This document shows, piece by piece, positions 9,163 through 17,596 of a DNA stretch of 64,000 bases; the stretch's first letter is position 1, and each line of letters begins with the position of its first letter. The notes below the pieces were generated by a model. It ran no database searches. It saw only the letters and a program-made list of their open reading frames with translations, and was not told where the DNA came from. Source of the DNA: Rhodothermaceae bacterium (lineage in GTDB: Bacteria; Bacteroidota; Rhodothermia; Rhodothermales; Bin80); assembly GCA_009838195.1 (NCBI GenBank), contig VXSC01000047.1, forward strand, positions 214,219 through 278,218, in the 5' to 3' direction. The position numbers and the translations under genes were made by a program.

Positions 9163-9383
9163 GGCCGTTTGTAGTATTCCGATTTCCCCAAGATCGTGAC
9201 CCGGTATTTTCCCTCCCCCGGATCGCATTCAGTAAACTCGTTTGGACACTTGCCGCCGACACAGTTCTTAAGAGCATCGGAAGCCTTATTCCAGTTGTTA
9301 CAGCCCACGATCTCCCAGTTGCCCCCCTTGAGTTTCTCAACTAAATACCTTGCATTCGTCATTTTCCCCTTCGGTTCACTCAT
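9159..9383 (-). CDS. Small cysteine-containing protein of unknown function in phage-like block
   Basis: From the ATG at 9383 this encodes 74 residues beginning MSEPKGKMTNARYLVEKLKG, with four Cys residues in the middle and a basic C-terminus (KSEYYKRP). The start is one base after the stop of the preceding 24-residue frame, which is why I prefer it over the ATG at 9416. It ends in a 4-base ATGA overlap with the next gene. No known family; it may be a small DNA- or protein-binding phage accessory protein. Confidence 0.45.
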   Translation of the reverse strand: MSEPKGKMTNARYLVEKLKGGNWEIVGCNNWNKASDALKNCVGGKCPNEFTECDPGEGKYRVTILGKSEYYKRP

Positions 9384-9384
9384 C

Positions 9385-9459
9385 TCACCGGATTTTGACC
9401 CCCGTTCCCTCGCCATACGTTGCGATCACTTCGTTCGTATGCACGTCACGCGGTTTCAT
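9385..9459 (-). CDS. Possible 24-residue peptide gene
   Basis: A short frame from ATG 9459 encodes MKPRDVHTNEVIATYGEGTG followed by VKIR and TGA. It starts five bases after the stop of the preceding frame and ends one base before the next start, so its borders match the packed layout. A longer frame in the same register reaches back to 9570, but it would overlap the better-looking neighbour on a different frame. Coding status is uncertain. Confidence 0.25.
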   Translation of the reverse strand: MKPRDVHTNEVIATYGEGTGVKIR

Positions 9460-9464
9460 GGTGA

Positions 9465-9680
9465 TCAGCTGCGGCAACCCCATCCTTGATTCGGGTAATG
9501 GACGCATTCGTTGTAAATGGCGATCCAATAGATTAGCTTTTGTTTGGTATCGTATTCTGCCTGCGCCCATACGCTACGCCAGATCGAACTCCGGTTGATC
9601 TTTACGGGAGCGTACTCGTACGCAGCCCACAGTATCAGAGGATCTGACTCCATCCCAGTCTGCAAGGGCAGCAGACACAT
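9465..9680 (-). CDS. Small protein of unknown function, first gene of the phage-like block
   Basis: This frame of up to 71 residues may really start at the internal ATG of residue 10 (MESDPLILWA). It is rich in Trp and Tyr (residues 18-52) and has no membrane segment. It is followed after five bases by the 24-residue frame. No family is recognised. A different-frame reading of 9385-9570 overlaps it, and a small frameshift here cannot be excluded. Confidence 0.35.
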   Translation of the reverse strand: MCLLPLQTGMESDPLILWAAYEYAPVKINRSSIWRSVWAQAEYDTKQKLIYWIAIYNECVHYPNQGWGCRS

Positions 9681-9730
9681 TCCAACACCAACACACGCAC
9701 CAGCTTCACATGCTGATGCACTTCCGCCTT

Positions 9731-9746
9731 AAGCCCCTCAGGGCTT
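9731..9746 (-). terminator. Possible terminator hairpin after the blue-copper gene
   Basis: A perfect 6-bp stem AAGCCC/GGGCTT with a 4-base loop lies 22 bases downstream of the stop of the blue-copper lipoprotein gene. It lacks a clear T-run, so it is a weak candidate. Confidence 0.3.
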
Positions 9747-9767
9747 CTTCCTCAATCGTATTAGCTC

Positions 9768-10280
9768 TTAAGTGACCACCAAGACTCCCTGCATAAGTGC
9801 ATAGTGTCCCGGATAGGTGCAAATGAAACGGTGCACTCCTGGCTCGGAGGGTGCGTTGAAAGTGACTTGAACGGTTTCCCCCGGCTGCGCCATTGGAGTA
9901 GCGGCAAGGATGGCATCATCTTCAGGGAGATAACCACCTGCCTCCCCAGCCACAATTGCGGCCATGCCAACACGATTCACATCCTCATCGTTGTTGGTCG
10001 TAAGTATGACAACGTTGTGAACCATTATCGGAAGCGTCGCAGTGTTCTCCAGGATCAATGTGACCTCGGCCCCTGCGGCAACCGTGAGGGTGTCAACTGC
10101 ATATTTCATCTCCTCACCAAACGGCTGGATCGTCAATTCGATGCTTTCAGGCCCAGAAGATGCTTCTGTTGTTTCTTCTGTTTCTGAGGGTGTTGTTTCG
10201 GAGTCTGAACCGCCTCCGCCGCATGCTACAAACGTCACTGCAAAAATTAAAACCAGAAATGAATATAAGGGGGACTTCAT
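9768..10280 (-). CDS. Blue-copper (azurin/plastocyanin-like) lipoprotein
   Basis: The 170-residue product has a lipoprotein signal peptide ending in FVAC (Cys20), then a Gly-Ser-Glu-Thr linker to about residue 43 and one cupredoxin domain. Type I copper ligands are visible as His88 (MVHNVV), Cys154, His159 and Met163 in FICTYPGHYALM. The expected role is single-electron transfer at the cell envelope, anchored by the lipid. No redox partner lies next to it, although the c-type cytochrome operon at 45-61 kb is a possible one. It is transcribed alone. Confidence 0.88.
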   Translation of the reverse strand: MKSPLYSFLVLIFAVTFVACGGGGSDSETTPSETEETTEASSGPESIELTIQPFGEEMKYAVDTLTVAAGAEVTLILENTATLPIMVHNVVILTTNNDEDVNRVGMAAIVAGEAGGYLPEDDAILAATPMAQPGETVQVTFNAPSEPGVHRFICTYPGHYALMQGVLVVT

Positions 10281-10541
10281 AATACCATGTTAAGTGAATG
10301 TAAGAAGATGCGGCAAATGGTTGCGCACGCATCGTGACCGACAAATATACGACCTGGAGGCGAAGATCGGGCAACAGATGGAGACATTTTCTGTGGGTTC
10401 TCCAATTATTCAGAAACCGCTCATAATATCAACCTAACCATATAACTCCCTTCGACAAGCGTGAGTGTATCCGTTGCCGAGTACCGCTGGTTTACGATTT
10501 TTGCCGTACAGTTTAACGGGTTCCAGCTCCACCCTGGTGAA

Positions 10542-11309
10542 TCACACGTTTGCCAATGCCCGTCCAGTAGGAATCACGAGGACATTTCCCATTGCCGTCA
10601 ATTCGGAAAGAAGCTTGTCAAGATGCGAAGCGGAAAGAGGGCCCCAGCCCTCTTCATCCAACCCGTGGGCGTTGAAGATTAGCCATCCGCCGGACGAGGC
10701 CAGAAAACGATTAATCTCCTCGGCAAGAAATGCGTCAATATTCCCGGGACCGTGGCTGCTACAAATCAGCTTCTTCTGCCCGGCGTGTGGCAGCGCGTTA
10801 ATCTGTGCATAGCCCGTCCGAAATGCTTTCACTTGATCGGCAAGCCATTCCTCTATAGCAGGATTTGAAGCATTGTAGGGAAAGTTGAATATAGCTTGCT
10901 CGGGGTCGAATCCATCCAATGCCTCGCTGAAATAATCCAGGCAGCGCATGATCAGGTCCTTTGCAACCTGCAGCGGCACCTCAGTCAGATTCTGGTGCTT
11001 ATACCCATGAGGCATGACTTCATGGCCTCGTGCAACCAATTCGTTCCACAGTCCAAAATCACCCGCTGGAACAAGGTGGTAGTCGTTAGGCGGAACGAAG
11101 TCATCGTGGTGGGACGTGGCAATAACGTTGATACAGGCTGACAACCCATGCTTCTCAAAGATCCTCGCCGTTTCTATACTCGATTTACGGAATCCGTCGT
11201 CGAAGCTGAGCGTGATTACGTGTGTCTTCTGCCGCTTGGTGGTTGCGGCAAGAGCAGAGAGTCCCACACTCTTCAAAAAGCCCCGGCGGGTGATAGGATC
11301 TAAACTCAT
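10542..11309 (-). CDS. Tat-exported polysaccharide deacetylase (NodB domain)
   Basis: The 255-residue protein begins with a twin-arginine signal (TRRGFLKSVGLSALAA). It then has a NodB fold: the SFDDGF motif (residues 35-40) supplies the catalytic and metal Asp, and HGYKHQN gives the metal-binding His-x3-His type motif. These enzymes remove acetyl groups from chitin, peptidoglycan or xylan-like chains. It starts two bases after the sulfatase gene stop, so the two are one transcription unit, fitting combined deacetylation and desulfation of a glycan. The substrate is not known. Confidence 0.85.
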   Translation of the reverse strand: MSLDPITRRGFLKSVGLSALAATTKRQKTHVITLSFDDGFRKSSIETARIFEKHGLSACINVIATSHHDDFVPPNDYHLVPAGDFGLWNELVARGHEVMPHGYKHQNLTEVPLQVAKDLIMRCLDYFSEALDGFDPEQAIFNFPYNASNPAIEEWLADQVKAFRTGYAQINALPHAGQKKLICSSHGPGNIDAFLAEEINRFLASSGGWLIFNAHGLDEEGWGPLSASHLDKLLSELTAMGNVLVIPTGRALANV

Positions 11310-11311
11310 GG

Positions 11312-12751
11312 CTATTTCGCGGTTTGTTTTCGAGCCTCCATTAATTGTTTCAGTCGAGCCAAAGTGTCTGCATAGATGGGATCGCCAACCAGATTGTCTA
11401 TCTCCATCGGGTCCACTTCGTAATCGTAAAGTTCGGCACCTTCATTTCCACCATCCCATTCGGTGTACCGGAATCGTTCCGTACGAATCGAATATCCCAT
11501 CACGTTCCGATTGCCCATTTCAGGATGCATCCACGCGGCCCTGCTCCAGCCAACCGTAAGGGCGGCAGCTCTGCCTGGGCGGTTCGTGTCCTCCAGAATA
11601 GGCCGAAGACTTAACCCATTGAGGTGTTCAGGTGTTGGCAGGCCAGCCAAATCTGCAAGTGTGGGATACAAATCCACGAGCTCTACTAGCGCTTCCGTAC
11701 CACAGCCTTTTCGCAGCCCCTCCGGCGCAACAACAATCAATGGGACACGAACGGATCCCTCGAACAAATCGCCCTTCTGCCAAAGCCCATGATGTCCCAG
11801 ATGATATCCGTGATCAGAGACGAACACAACAATGGTATTGTCGTCCAGATCCAGTCGCTCCAGCGCATCCAGGAGGAGACCTACCTGTGCATCCATAAAC
11901 GATACGGAAGCATAGTAGGCCTGAATAATTTCGCGACGCTTTTCCATGGTCAGATCGCGCTGCTTTGGTCGATCGGCCAAAGCAGCAATTGGGATATCAT
12001 CTCGATCACCTGGCTGCTCAAGAACGGGATCGATCTGATCTATCGGATACAATTCAAAGTAGGGGGATGTAGCTACAAACGGCGTGTGCGGGCGATAGAA
12101 TCCGACTGCAAGGAACAGGGGCGTACCCGTCTGGGATGGGTGTTGCTCTTCCATGATCCGAATAGCTGCAGCCGCACCCAATTCATCCGTATGGAGACCA
12201 TCTTCCGGGTCCATACTCAGCCAGCTTAGCGTCCCGCCAAACTGGTTTGGAACGATAGTATGTATGCGATCGTGAACCTCGCGATCGATTCCACGTGGAT
12301 TTACGATTTCGGACCACGACGCGGGATCATCCATACCGTCCGTACCGATTTGGCCTGGGACACCATAGTGGAAGATTTTTCCTACGCGGGCTGTGTGGTA
12401 CCCGTGCTCCTTAAACCACTGGGGAAGCGTGGGAATATCGGGAATGTATTTGCGTAAACTATCCTGATTAGTCAGTATGCCGGTTTGTTCTGGATAGAGT
12501 CCGGTTAGAAAGCTGGATCGACTGGGGCTACAGACGGGATACTGGCAGTATGCCCGATCGAATCTCACGCCACGAGCAGCCAAGCGGTCAATATGTGGGC
12601 TGCTGACTAGACCGTGGCCATATGTACCGAGATCCGTGTTCAGGTCGTCAACGGCAATGAAGAGGATATTTGGTGGATCCGACTCCTGCGTACAGGACGC
12701 AACGGACAGCCCAAAAACAAGCATGACTATCGGGAAAAACAAACCGGACAT
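11312..12751 (-). CDS. Lipoprotein sulfatase (iduronate-2-sulfatase-like)
   Basis: I chose the ATG at 12751, because the resulting MSGLFFPIVMLVFGLSVASC is a clean lipoprotein signal with lipobox VASC; the frame is open to 12865 but that adds 38 cysteine-rich residues without sense. The mature part has ILFIAVDDLNTDLGTYG (metal site) and the formylglycine motif CSPSR with Cys74, then GKIFHYG and FVSDHGYHLGHHG. This pattern fits iduronate-2-sulfatase/choline-sulfatase-type enzymes. It heads a two-gene unit with the deacetylase. Confidence 0.9.
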   Translation of the reverse strand: MSGLFFPIVMLVFGLSVASCTQESDPPNILFIAVDDLNTDLGTYGHGLVSSPHIDRLAARGVRFDRAYCQYPVCSPSRSSFLTGLYPEQTGILTNQDSLRKYIPDIPTLPQWFKEHGYHTARVGKIFHYGVPGQIGTDGMDDPASWSEIVNPRGIDREVHDRIHTIVPNQFGGTLSWLSMDPEDGLHTDELGAAAAIRIMEEQHPSQTGTPLFLAVGFYRPHTPFVATSPYFELYPIDQIDPVLEQPGDRDDIPIAALADRPKQRDLTMEKRREIIQAYYASVSFMDAQVGLLLDALERLDLDDNTIVVFVSDHGYHLGHHGLWQKGDLFEGSVRVPLIVVAPEGLRKGCGTEALVELVDLYPTLADLAGLPTPEHLNGLSLRPILEDTNRPGRAAALTVGWSRAAWMHPEMGNRNVMGYSIRTERFRYTEWDGGNEGAELYDYEVDPMEIDNLVGDPIYADTLARLKQLMEARKQTAK

Positions 12752-12983
12752 GTAGCAATAGCAATCTCGGGGCTTGCAACTCATATCCGTAATCGAAATT
12801 GGGGCATATTCGGCAATTGGTAGACGGATAGAGGACGAGCATTTGGTATGCAAGCATATCTCCAACCGGGATGAAGTGAAGATAGGAAATTATGGACTTG
12901 ACGGAGGAGTTTATCTGGATGCTTCACCACTCCGCTGAAACCGGAGATTTCCTGCCGGATATGGACGCTTTAGGAATTGCCCG

Positions 12984-14210
12984 TCACTCGCTACAGGGTG
13001 GTCTCTGTAGAAAGAGACTCTGTGTCCGCTCGGACTCTTCGCCTGTCTCATTATCCCGCACAACCAGGGTTAGCATGTATAGCCCCTCTTTCTGGTCACT
13101 AATATCGAGTATCTGGTAGAGCAATTCCTCCGACTGTGAACCGCTTTCCTTGTAGCTCACAGATACGCCCTTCCTGTGCCTGTTCCGCCTGAATATGCCT
13201 TTGACTGCCCGCCGGAGTCCGCGATCAGTGTTCACGGGCTCCAATGTGACTTCTACATCAAAATTGGTTTTTCCCCGACCATCCAGGGCTAACCCATAGA
13301 TTTCGAAATACAGATAGACTGGCCATTCCGTCAAGAATACATTTCGCGGTGCAGGCAGAATAGAGTGATCTTTACGGAGAATCTCATTTGCAGTCGGGGA
13401 GACATCATTTTCCACCTGTTCGACCGAATAAGCAAGCATGATATCGCTTAATGTGACGCCATTCTGATTATAATCCGGCAGCATAACCTCCTGATACTGA
13501 AACTCTACGGTCTTTTCGCCTGTGGTCTGAACAACCACGAGTTCATGCATGCCTGGCGACACCTCCATCTCCTGTGTGTCTACCCACAGATGCTGATCGG
13601 GAAATGCCACCACCTGACTGGCGACTAAATGATTGACATCTCGGGTACGCTCAACGGAAGCCTCTCCTTTATCATCCTTGAGTAACGTCCTGAAATTCGC
13701 GTCTACCTTTATTGTATCACCCGAGAAATCATAGATGGATTCCAGAGGAATCCCATAATTCACAATCAGATCCGTTTCCCGTCCATCTCCCTTGAATGAG
13801 TTGACCAACAATGACAGCTCGGTCTCGCGAGCAGATTTCTCCCTATTCCAACGACGACCCCAAGGCCCTGCGATTAAAGAATCTTGGTATATCCGAATCT
13901 CGTGACTTGCTTTACGCGTGCTGCACGACTCTATGATCCTATCTGACCAAATCTCGTACGTTACATCATTGACAATGACCCGCATCGGGAAAGAACCGTG
14001 CGAGACGCCTACGCTGAAGGCATGCGTTGACAGAAGGGAATCAGCGATCACGTACAAATCTTCGGGGATATTACTGGAATCAATTATAACTCCATTCACA
14101 CTCCATCCTTCTGCATTACCTGCAAAGCGAATTTGCGCTGAAACTTCTGCAGTCCAAAATAACGCGAACAGTACTGTGGCTAAAACACATATGAATGTGA
14201 TGCCCTTCAT
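12984..14210 (-). CDS. Secreted protein of unknown function
   Basis: I place the start at ATG 14210 (MKGITFICVLATVLFALFWT, cleavage after VSAQ), giving 408 residues; the frame is open to 14300 but the extension lacks signal-peptide character. The product is beta-rich and charged, without transmembrane segments after the signal. The C-terminal third (PVYLYFEIYGLALDGRG onward) resembles the beta domain that follows GWxTD domains in Bacteroidota-type secreted proteins, but the GWxTD motif itself is absent. It is a single gene divergent from the sulfatase at 14591. Confidence 0.65.
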   Translation of the reverse strand: MKGITFICVLATVLFALFWTAEVSAQIRFAGNAEGWSVNGVIIDSSNIPEDLYVIADSLLSTHAFSVGVSHGSFPMRVIVNDVTYEIWSDRIIESCSTRKASHEIRIYQDSLIAGPWGRRWNREKSARETELSLLVNSFKGDGRETDLIVNYGIPLESIYDFSGDTIKVDANFRTLLKDDKGEASVERTRDVNHLVASQVVAFPDQHLWVDTQEMEVSPGMHELVVVQTTGEKTVEFQYQEVMLPDYNQNGVTLSDIMLAYSVEQVENDVSPTANEILRKDHSILPAPRNVFLTEWPVYLYFEIYGLALDGRGKTNFDVEVTLEPVNTDRGLRRAVKGIFRRNRHRKGVSVSYKESGSQSEELLYQILDISDQKEGLYMLTLVVRDNETGEESERTQSLFLQRPPCSE

Positions 14211-14590
14211 CGTGGATGAGTAGTCTTGGTTACGGAAGGTATGTAATGATGTTGAGGTTCCAACATGTGAACACGATCTTCTGATCGCAGGCTGTCCCAT
14301 GACTTGGGGTTAGTCCGCTGGTGAACGAAATTGTTATGTGTGCAAAATTTCGATACGGTACCGTATATGGCATTGTTTCACCCACTCTATCTGGATTCGG
14401 CGACTCATCTGGAGTTACAACCAACTCTCGAACCTACCAGCAAGAAACCGTTCGAAATTAACGAGTGACAGTTTGAGGCATGGTTCCTATAAGTAGGCTC
14501 AAGTTTCTAAGAATTCAATGGTCAGCAGATTTCTACCCGCGCCTTCAGGTTAATTCCTTTGCGTTGATTAGAGTGGTATCTTTCGGCTAA
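14211..14590. other. Divergent intergenic region with a palindrome
   Basis: This 380-base region separates the secreted unknown (minus) from a sulfatase (plus) and must hold both promoters. It contains a perfect 14-base palindrome listed separately. No gene or RNA is evident. Confidence 0.4.
14353..14366. promoter_or_regulatory. Perfect 14-base palindrome, possible operator
   Basis: ATACGGTACCGTAT is its own reverse complement. It lies about 140 bases before the minus-strand gene and 225 bases before the plus-strand sulfatase. Dimeric regulators often bind such sites, but no regulator gene is adjacent. Confidence 0.35.
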
Positions 14591-16012
14591 ATGACGCCTA
14601 TTATGCAAAAATACTCTTGTCTGTTCTTGCTCCTTCTGGCCACCTGCACGTACGAGCCGCCAACCCCACCCAATGTAATCATCATGTTCGTTGATGATCT
14701 GGGATATAGTGACATTGGTGTCTATGGGTCACCTGACTATGCGACTCCCAATCTTGACCTAATGGCAGCAGAGGGAGTCCATTTTACAGATTTCTATGTG
14801 AGTCAAGCCGTCTGCTCCGCTTCCCGTGCCTCGCTTCTGACTGGCAGCTATGCAAACCGAATCGGGATCCACGGTGCGCTGGGCCCAGGGAATTCACACG
14901 GGATTCATGAAGATGAAGTGACTTTGGGCGAACTCTTCAAGACACAGGGCTACGCCACGGCAACGTACGGGAAATGGCACCTTGGCCATCATCCCCAATT
15001 CTTGCCAATGGAACATGGATTTGATGACTATTACGGTATCCCCTACTCAAACGATATGTGGCCGTTTCATCCCGAGACCCCAGATAGCTGGGGGGATTTA
15101 CCGACCATTGAAGGAGACTCAATCGTGGGATTCAATACGGACCAATCCCGCTTTACGACAGATTTTACACTGCGCAGCACGGAATTTATCCGAACTCAGG
15201 CATCTGCCGAGCGTCCCTTCTTCCTTTACATCGCTCACCCAATGCCGCATGTCCCCCTCTTTGTTTCCGAAGAGCGTCTAGGTGCTAGCGGTGCAAGCCT
15301 GTATGGGGATGTCATCCATGAGATCGATTGGTCAATGGGGCAGATCATACAAACCTTAAAGGACTTGGAGATTGATGACCATACTCTGGTCCTGTTTGCG
15401 AGTGACAACGGCCCATGGCTTAGCTATGGCAATCACGCCGGCGATGCCAGTCCTCTGCGCGAAGGAAAAGGAACCGCATGGGAAGGCGGCGTAAGAGTGC
15501 CCTTCATTGCCCGCTGGCCAGGGACCTTGCCCGAAGGACTAGCTGTCACCACACCTGCTATGACCATTGATTTGTTTCCGACTCTGGCGCATCTTATTGA
15601 TGCACCATTGCCTGAACATCCGATTGATGGACAAAATATCTGGCCGCTCCTGAACGGTGAAACCACCGTATCTCCTCAAAAAGCCTACTTCTTCTGGTAT
15701 CATCAAAATGAACTGCACGCTGTGCGCAGCGATCGCTGGAAGCTGTATTTTCCTCATCGATATCGAACGATGATTGGACAAGCACCCGGTGCAGATGGGA
15801 TTCCAGGTCGATATACACACCTGAATTCCGGACTGGAACTCTATGACCTTGTTACAGATGTACAAGAGACACAGGATGTATCTGAAAACCATCCAGAGGT
15901 GGTTGAGCAACTCAGTGTGCTGGCAGACAGCATGCGGGAAGTGCTCGGAGATCGGCTGCACAATGTGGAGGGAACTCAGATACGGCAACCAGGGCAAATT
16001 CAGCCGCGCTGA
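14591..16012 (+). CDS. Lipoprotein arylsulfatase with a C-S-A-S-R active-site variant
   Basis: The 473-residue product has a lipoprotein signal (MQKYSCLFLLLLATC, lipobox LATC; M5 may be the true start). It has the arylsulfatase A-type start IMFVDDLGYSDIGVYG, and a formylglycine motif CSASR (Cys75) in which the usual Pro is Ala. Downstream are YGKWHLG and FASDNGPW, both typical of this sulfatase group. The C-x-A-x-R variant is known to be accepted by some maturases, so the enzyme is probably active. It is likely at the cell surface or in the periplasm, acting on a sulfate ester of unknown identity. Confidence 0.9.
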   Translation: MTPIMQKYSCLFLLLLATCTYEPPTPPNVIIMFVDDLGYSDIGVYGSPDYATPNLDLMAAEGVHFTDFYVSQAVCSASRASLLTGSYANRIGIHGALGPGNSHGIHEDEVTLGELFKTQGYATATYGKWHLGHHPQFLPMEHGFDDYYGIPYSNDMWPFHPETPDSWGDLPTIEGDSIVGFNTDQSRFTTDFTLRSTEFIRTQASAERPFFLYIAHPMPHVPLFVSEERLGASGASLYGDVIHEIDWSMGQIIQTLKDLEIDDHTLVLFASDNGPWLSYGNHAGDASPLREGKGTAWEGGVRVPFIARWPGTLPEGLAVTTPAMTIDLFPTLAHLIDAPLPEHPIDGQNIWPLLNGETTVSPQKAYFFWYHQNELHAVRSDRWKLYFPHRYRTMIGQAPGADGIPGRYTHLNSGLELYDLVTDVQETQDVSENHPEVVEQLSVLADSMREVLGDRLHNVEGTQIRQPGQIQPR

Positions 16013-16020
16013 ATCGGTCG

Positions 16021-16077
16021 CCACGATGATCACAGGAGGGCTTCGTGCGTCCAATGCGTTTTATTGGATCTCCGTGG
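16021..16077 (+). terminator. Possible stem-loop after the arylsulfatase gene
   Basis: An inner 6-bp stem TCCAAT/ATTGGA (16050-16068) is enclosed by an outer 5-bp pairing CCACG/CGTGG. It begins nine bases after the stop. It lacks a T-run, so a rho-independent role is uncertain. Confidence 0.28.
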
Positions 16078-16135
16078 TCTACACACAAAATTCATCTTTC
16101 TTATATAATCCGAAACAATAGGACTCCAGGAACTC

Positions 16136-17596
16136 ATGAAGCACGAAACAGGAGCTGATATTGGCGTGATTGGTCTGGCCGTCATGGGGCAGAATCTGGT
16201 CTTAAATATGCATGATCATGGGTTTTCTGTGACGGTGTACAACCGTACGGTATCGACAATGAAAGACTTCATTGCCGGACCTGCCGCTGGCACGTCTATT
16301 CAAGGAGTCGACTCACTTCAGGAACTCGTCGCCACGCTCAAGCGACCGCGGCGGATTCTGCTGATGGTCAAGGCAGGGACCGTCGTTGATCAAACGATTG
16401 CCAGCCTGCTACCGCTCCTGGATGCTGGCGATATTCTGATTGACGGCGGAAATTCAAATTATCACGATACAATTCGACGCACAAATGAAGTCGAGGCACA
16501 GGGTATGTTATTCATTGGAACCGGAGTTTCCGGTGGGGAGGAAGGAGCTCGAACCGGTCCGAGTATCATGCCCGGTGGTAGCACGGAGGCATGGCCGCAT
16601 GTAAAGCCTATTTTTCAGCGCATCGCTGCCGAAGTGGATGGTTCTCCATGTTGTGAATGGATTGGCCCAGATGGAGCTGGACACTTTGTCAAGATGGTCC
16701 ATAATGGGATTGAATATGGTGACATGCAAATTATTGCGGAGTCCTATCATCTCATGAAAGAACTCTTTGGGTTCTCGAACCTTGAGATGCGGGATGTCTA
16801 TGCTGAATGGAATACGGGCAAGCTGAATTCGTATCTCATTCAGATTACCCGCGACATTCTTGGGCATCAGGATGAAGAAGGGAAATTTACACTTGACACT
16901 GTCCTAGACTGCGCCGGACAAAAAGGCACAGGGAAATGGACTGTGGCAAGTGCTCTAGATCAGGGAACCCCGCTCACATTGATCGGCGAAGCCGTCTTTT
17001 CCCGGTTCCTTTCTTCTTTGAATTCTGAGCGTACTCATGCGTCGGGGATCCTCCCAGGACCCTCGCCCGCACTTGATCAAGTGGATATAAAGGGACTGGT
17101 ACGTGACCTACACGATGCAGTCTATGCCGCAAAGATCATGTCCTACGCTCAAGGGTATATGCTTCTTCGTTCGGCAGCCGAAACTTACAACTGGCCTCTG
17201 GACTATGGGAGCATTGCTATGATGTGGCGAGGAGGCTGCATCATCCGTTCGGCATTCCTGGAAAAGATCAAGGAAGCGTTTGACAACCAGGCAGATTTAC
17301 AAAACCTATTGATGGCCCCCTACTTCACCGAGGCACTCTCAGAAGCGCAAGGAGCGTGGCGCCGAGTCGTTGCGACCGCGGTTTCCTGTGGCGTTCCCAC
17401 CCCGGCGCTCAGTAGCGCACTTGCATTTTATGACGGCTACCGACAGGCAAAGGGCCCTGCAAACCTGATTCAAGCTCAGAGGGATTACTTTGGGGCTCAT
17501 ACGTATGAGCGAGTTGGTGAGGTACGCGGGAAGTTTTTCCATACGAATTGGACGGGGTCTGGAGGAGCCATAACCGCAGGAACTTATGATGCCTGA
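16136..17596 (+). CDS. gnd: 6-phosphogluconate dehydrogenase, decarboxylating
   Basis: This 486-residue cytoplasmic enzyme oxidises 6-phosphogluconate to ribulose 5-phosphate with NADP in the pentose phosphate pathway. Visible are the Rossmann motif GLAVMGQNL near residue 13, the substrate loop VSGGEEGARTGPSIMPGG, and the catalytic Lys/His region HFVKMVHNGIEYGDMQ. The C-terminal all-helical domain ends in the usual FHTNW motif, and the length fits the long bacterial form. The stop overlaps the next gene by 11 bases, which couples it to a nucleoside hydrolase that also feeds ribose into the same pathway. Confidence 0.97.
   Translation: MKHETGADIGVIGLAVMGQNLVLNMHDHGFSVTVYNRTVSTMKDFIAGPAAGTSIQGVDSLQELVATLKRPRRILLMVKAGTVVDQTIASLLPLLDAGDILIDGGNSNYHDTIRRTNEVEAQGMLFIGTGVSGGEEGARTGPSIMPGGSTEAWPHVKPIFQRIAAEVDGSPCCEWIGPDGAGHFVKMVHNGIEYGDMQIIAESYHLMKELFGFSNLEMRDVYAEWNTGKLNSYLIQITRDILGHQDEEGKFTLDTVLDCAGQKGTGKWTVASALDQGTPLTLIGEAVFSRFLSSLNSERTHASGILPGPSPALDQVDIKGLVRDLHDAVYAAKIMSYAQGYMLLRSAAETYNWPLDYGSIAMMWRGGCIIRSAFLEKIKEAFDNQADLQNLLMAPYFTEALSEAQGAWRRVVATAVSCGVPTPALSSALAFYDGYRQAKGPANLIQAQRDYFGAHTYERVGEVRGKFFHTNWTGSGGAITAGTYDA

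Larger units (their letters stand above)
7835..9680 (-). mobile_element. Probable prophage remnant: block of eight tiny, tightly packed minus-strand genes
   Basis: Eight short frames follow one another on the minus strand. Successive junctions are 5 bases, 1 base, a 4-base ATGA overlap, 3 bases, 24 bases, 0 bases and 89 bases. They include an N-terminal terminase-like fragment, a short two-helix membrane protein and a single-anchor coiled-coil protein. This density of sub-100-residue genes is typical of phage late or early modules and unlike anything else in the window. The terminase-like frame breaks off at its 3' end, which suggests a deleted element. There is no integrase, tRNA attachment site or clear flanking duplication, so the element type is inferred. 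Confidence 0.4.

Noticed and set aside
9681-9767. Integrase remnant or attachment site at the right edge of the phage-like block
   Set aside because: Short frames here have no start codon and no recognisable motif, and I found no matching duplication at the left edge.
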